The notes under the pieces are model-generated. The model was given only the letters and a program-made list of their open reading frames with translations, was not told the origin of the DNA and did no database searches. Of a DNA stretch of 64,000 nucleotides, positions 63,251 through 64,000 are shown piece after piece (position 1 is the first letter of the stretch; each line of letters begins with the position of its first letter). This DNA is from a beta proteobacterium MWH-UniP1 (lineage in GTDB: Bacteria; Pseudomonadota; Gammaproteobacteria; Burkholderiales; Burkholderiaceae_A): NCBI GenBank assembly GCA_036362785.1, contig CP143625.1, positions 1,923,401 to 1,987,400 on the forward strand, given 5' to 3'. The position numbers were made by a program, and so were the translations under genes.

Positions 63251-64000
63251 ATGCTGAGCCTAAACCCGCCCATTCGTGATTGGCACAACAAGACCGTATG
63301 GATTGTTGGTGCATCGTCAGGCATTGGCCTGGCGCTCACCCATCTTCTGGTCGCGCGCGGTGCGCGTGTTGTGGCGAGTGCGCGCCGACAAGCGGTTCTT
63401 GATGAAATCCAGCCGGCACCGTTTCTCAATGTTGCTTGTGATGTGGCCCAGGCCGATTCGATTACCGCAGCCCTTGCCACCATGGAAAAGGCCAACGCTA
63501 TTCCAGATGTGGTGATCTGGCTCGCTGGTGTCTATTGCCCTATGCCCGCACATCAACTGGACATGGCTGGTGTTCGTGAGACTTTCGATATCAATTTGAT
63601 CTCGGCCTATCAAGCGCAGGCCGCGCTCGTCAGTCTCTGGCGCGCTGATCCACAACGGCAACGCCACTGGGTTTTGGTGTCGAGCGTTGCGGGCTATAGC
63701 GGCCTGCCACAGGCCGCTGCCTATGGCGCAAGCAAGGCAGCCATGACCTATCTGGCCGAGACCAGCTATGTCGAGCTTCGGCCTTTGCATATTGCCGTGT
63801 CGGTGGTCCACCCCGGTTTTGTAGAGACCCGGCTTACGCAAAAAAATAATTTCAAAATGCCCGCCATCATTACGCCCGAGGCAGCGGCACAAGCAACGCT
63901 TGACGGGCTGGCCCAGGGTCGATTTGAAATCCACTACCCAAAACGGTTCACGCTGTGGCTCAAATTCTTGCGCATCCTTCCGTATGCCATTGCACTGCGC
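63251..64000 (+). CDS. Short-chain dehydrogenase/reductase (runs off right edge)
   Basis: The first 250 codons are visible. NAD(P) motif GASSGIG at residues 20-26, the NAG-like WLAG, the catalytic Ser in LVSSVAG and the YGASK (Tyr-x3-Lys) motif, and HPGFVETRL after it. A typical SDR of about 250 residues should end soon after the window. SDRs of this type are a fixed member of the FAD oxidoreductase-DUF1365-Cfa-like cluster. 31 bp after the DUF3833 gene. Confidence 0.88.
   Translation, partial: MLSLNPPIRDWHNKTVWIVGASSGIGLALTHLLVARGARVVASARRQAVLDEIQPAPFLNVACDVAQADSITAALATMEKANAIPDVVIWLAGVYCPMPAHQLDMAGVRETFDINLISAYQAQAALVSLWRADPQRQRHWVLVSSVAGYSGLPQAAAYGASKAAMTYLAETSYVELRPLHIAVSVVHPGFVETRLTQKNNFKMPAIITPEAAAQATLDGLAQGRFEIHYPKRFTLWLKFLRILPYAIALR

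Overview
The window is a contiguous piece of chromosome from a betaproteobacterium, most likely of the order Burkholderiales. The evidence is gene order (tRNA-Tyr/Gly/Thr - tuf - tRNA-Trp - secE - nusG - rif - str - S10 - spc - alpha, then an unrelated block with hemB, engB, cytochrome c4, System II cytochrome c assembly, lysA, cyaY, mrcA, aroKB and gltBD) and protein-level resemblance (PhaM-type granule protein, ribosomal protein tails, frataxin CyaY). I cannot name the genus. I see no prophage, CRISPR array or insertion sequence; one REP-type transposase gene is present.

Layout. 1-5.0 kb: gltD (cut by the left edge) and gltB, glutamate synthase, minus strand. 5.1-5.8 kb: a REP-associated (RAYT/Y1) transposase gene with a degenerate metal site. 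5.9-9.8 kb: aroB and aroK, divergent from the penicillin-binding protein mrcA. 9.8-11.6 kb: cyaY, divergent from lptM and lysA. 11.6-17.5 kb: a periplasmic redox block on the minus strand: msrQ-msrP (methionine sulfoxide repair), ccsB-resB (cytochrome c assembly) and cytochrome c4. 17.6-20.1 kb, plus strand: engB, hemB and a thiol dioxygenase, with a probable unannotated small RNA on the opposite strand between engB and hemB. 20.2-53.2 kb: one very long minus-strand run of translation and transcription genes with rpoA, rpoB, rpoC, secY, secE, nusG, infA, two identical tuf copies, fusA, about 30 ribosomal protein genes and four tRNAs. Several internal promoters and structured leaders are visible. 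53.3-54.9 kb: a DUF3108 protein and a PhaM-like granule protein.

54.9-64 kb is the most interesting part. A MerR-family regulator with a cobalamin-binding domain (CarH/LitR type, with both signature motifs of the B12 photoreceptors) is divergent from a tightly packed plus-strand cluster: exported glutathione peroxidase, folE2, FAD-dependent oxidoreductase, DUF1365 protein, cyclopropane-synthase-like methyltransferase, chalcone-isomerase-like protein, MFS transporter, DUF3833 lipoprotein, and an SDR enzyme cut by the right edge. The central genes resemble the lipid-modifying set induced by light or singlet oxygen in other proteobacteria. Here the set appears wired to a B12 light sensor, with a clear sigma-70 promoter and a perfect 15-bp palindrome between regulator and cluster. 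My reading is a light-induced programme of membrane lipid modification and peroxide defence; the chemistry of the product is unknown.

The second notable item is the candidate small RNA at about 18,238-18,330 (minus). It has three hairpins, one with an anti-Shine-Dalgarno CUCCUCCC loop, a U8 terminator that overlaps the end of engB, and its own promoter. That promoter contains a TGTC-N3-GACA palindrome resembling the one in front of the light cluster.
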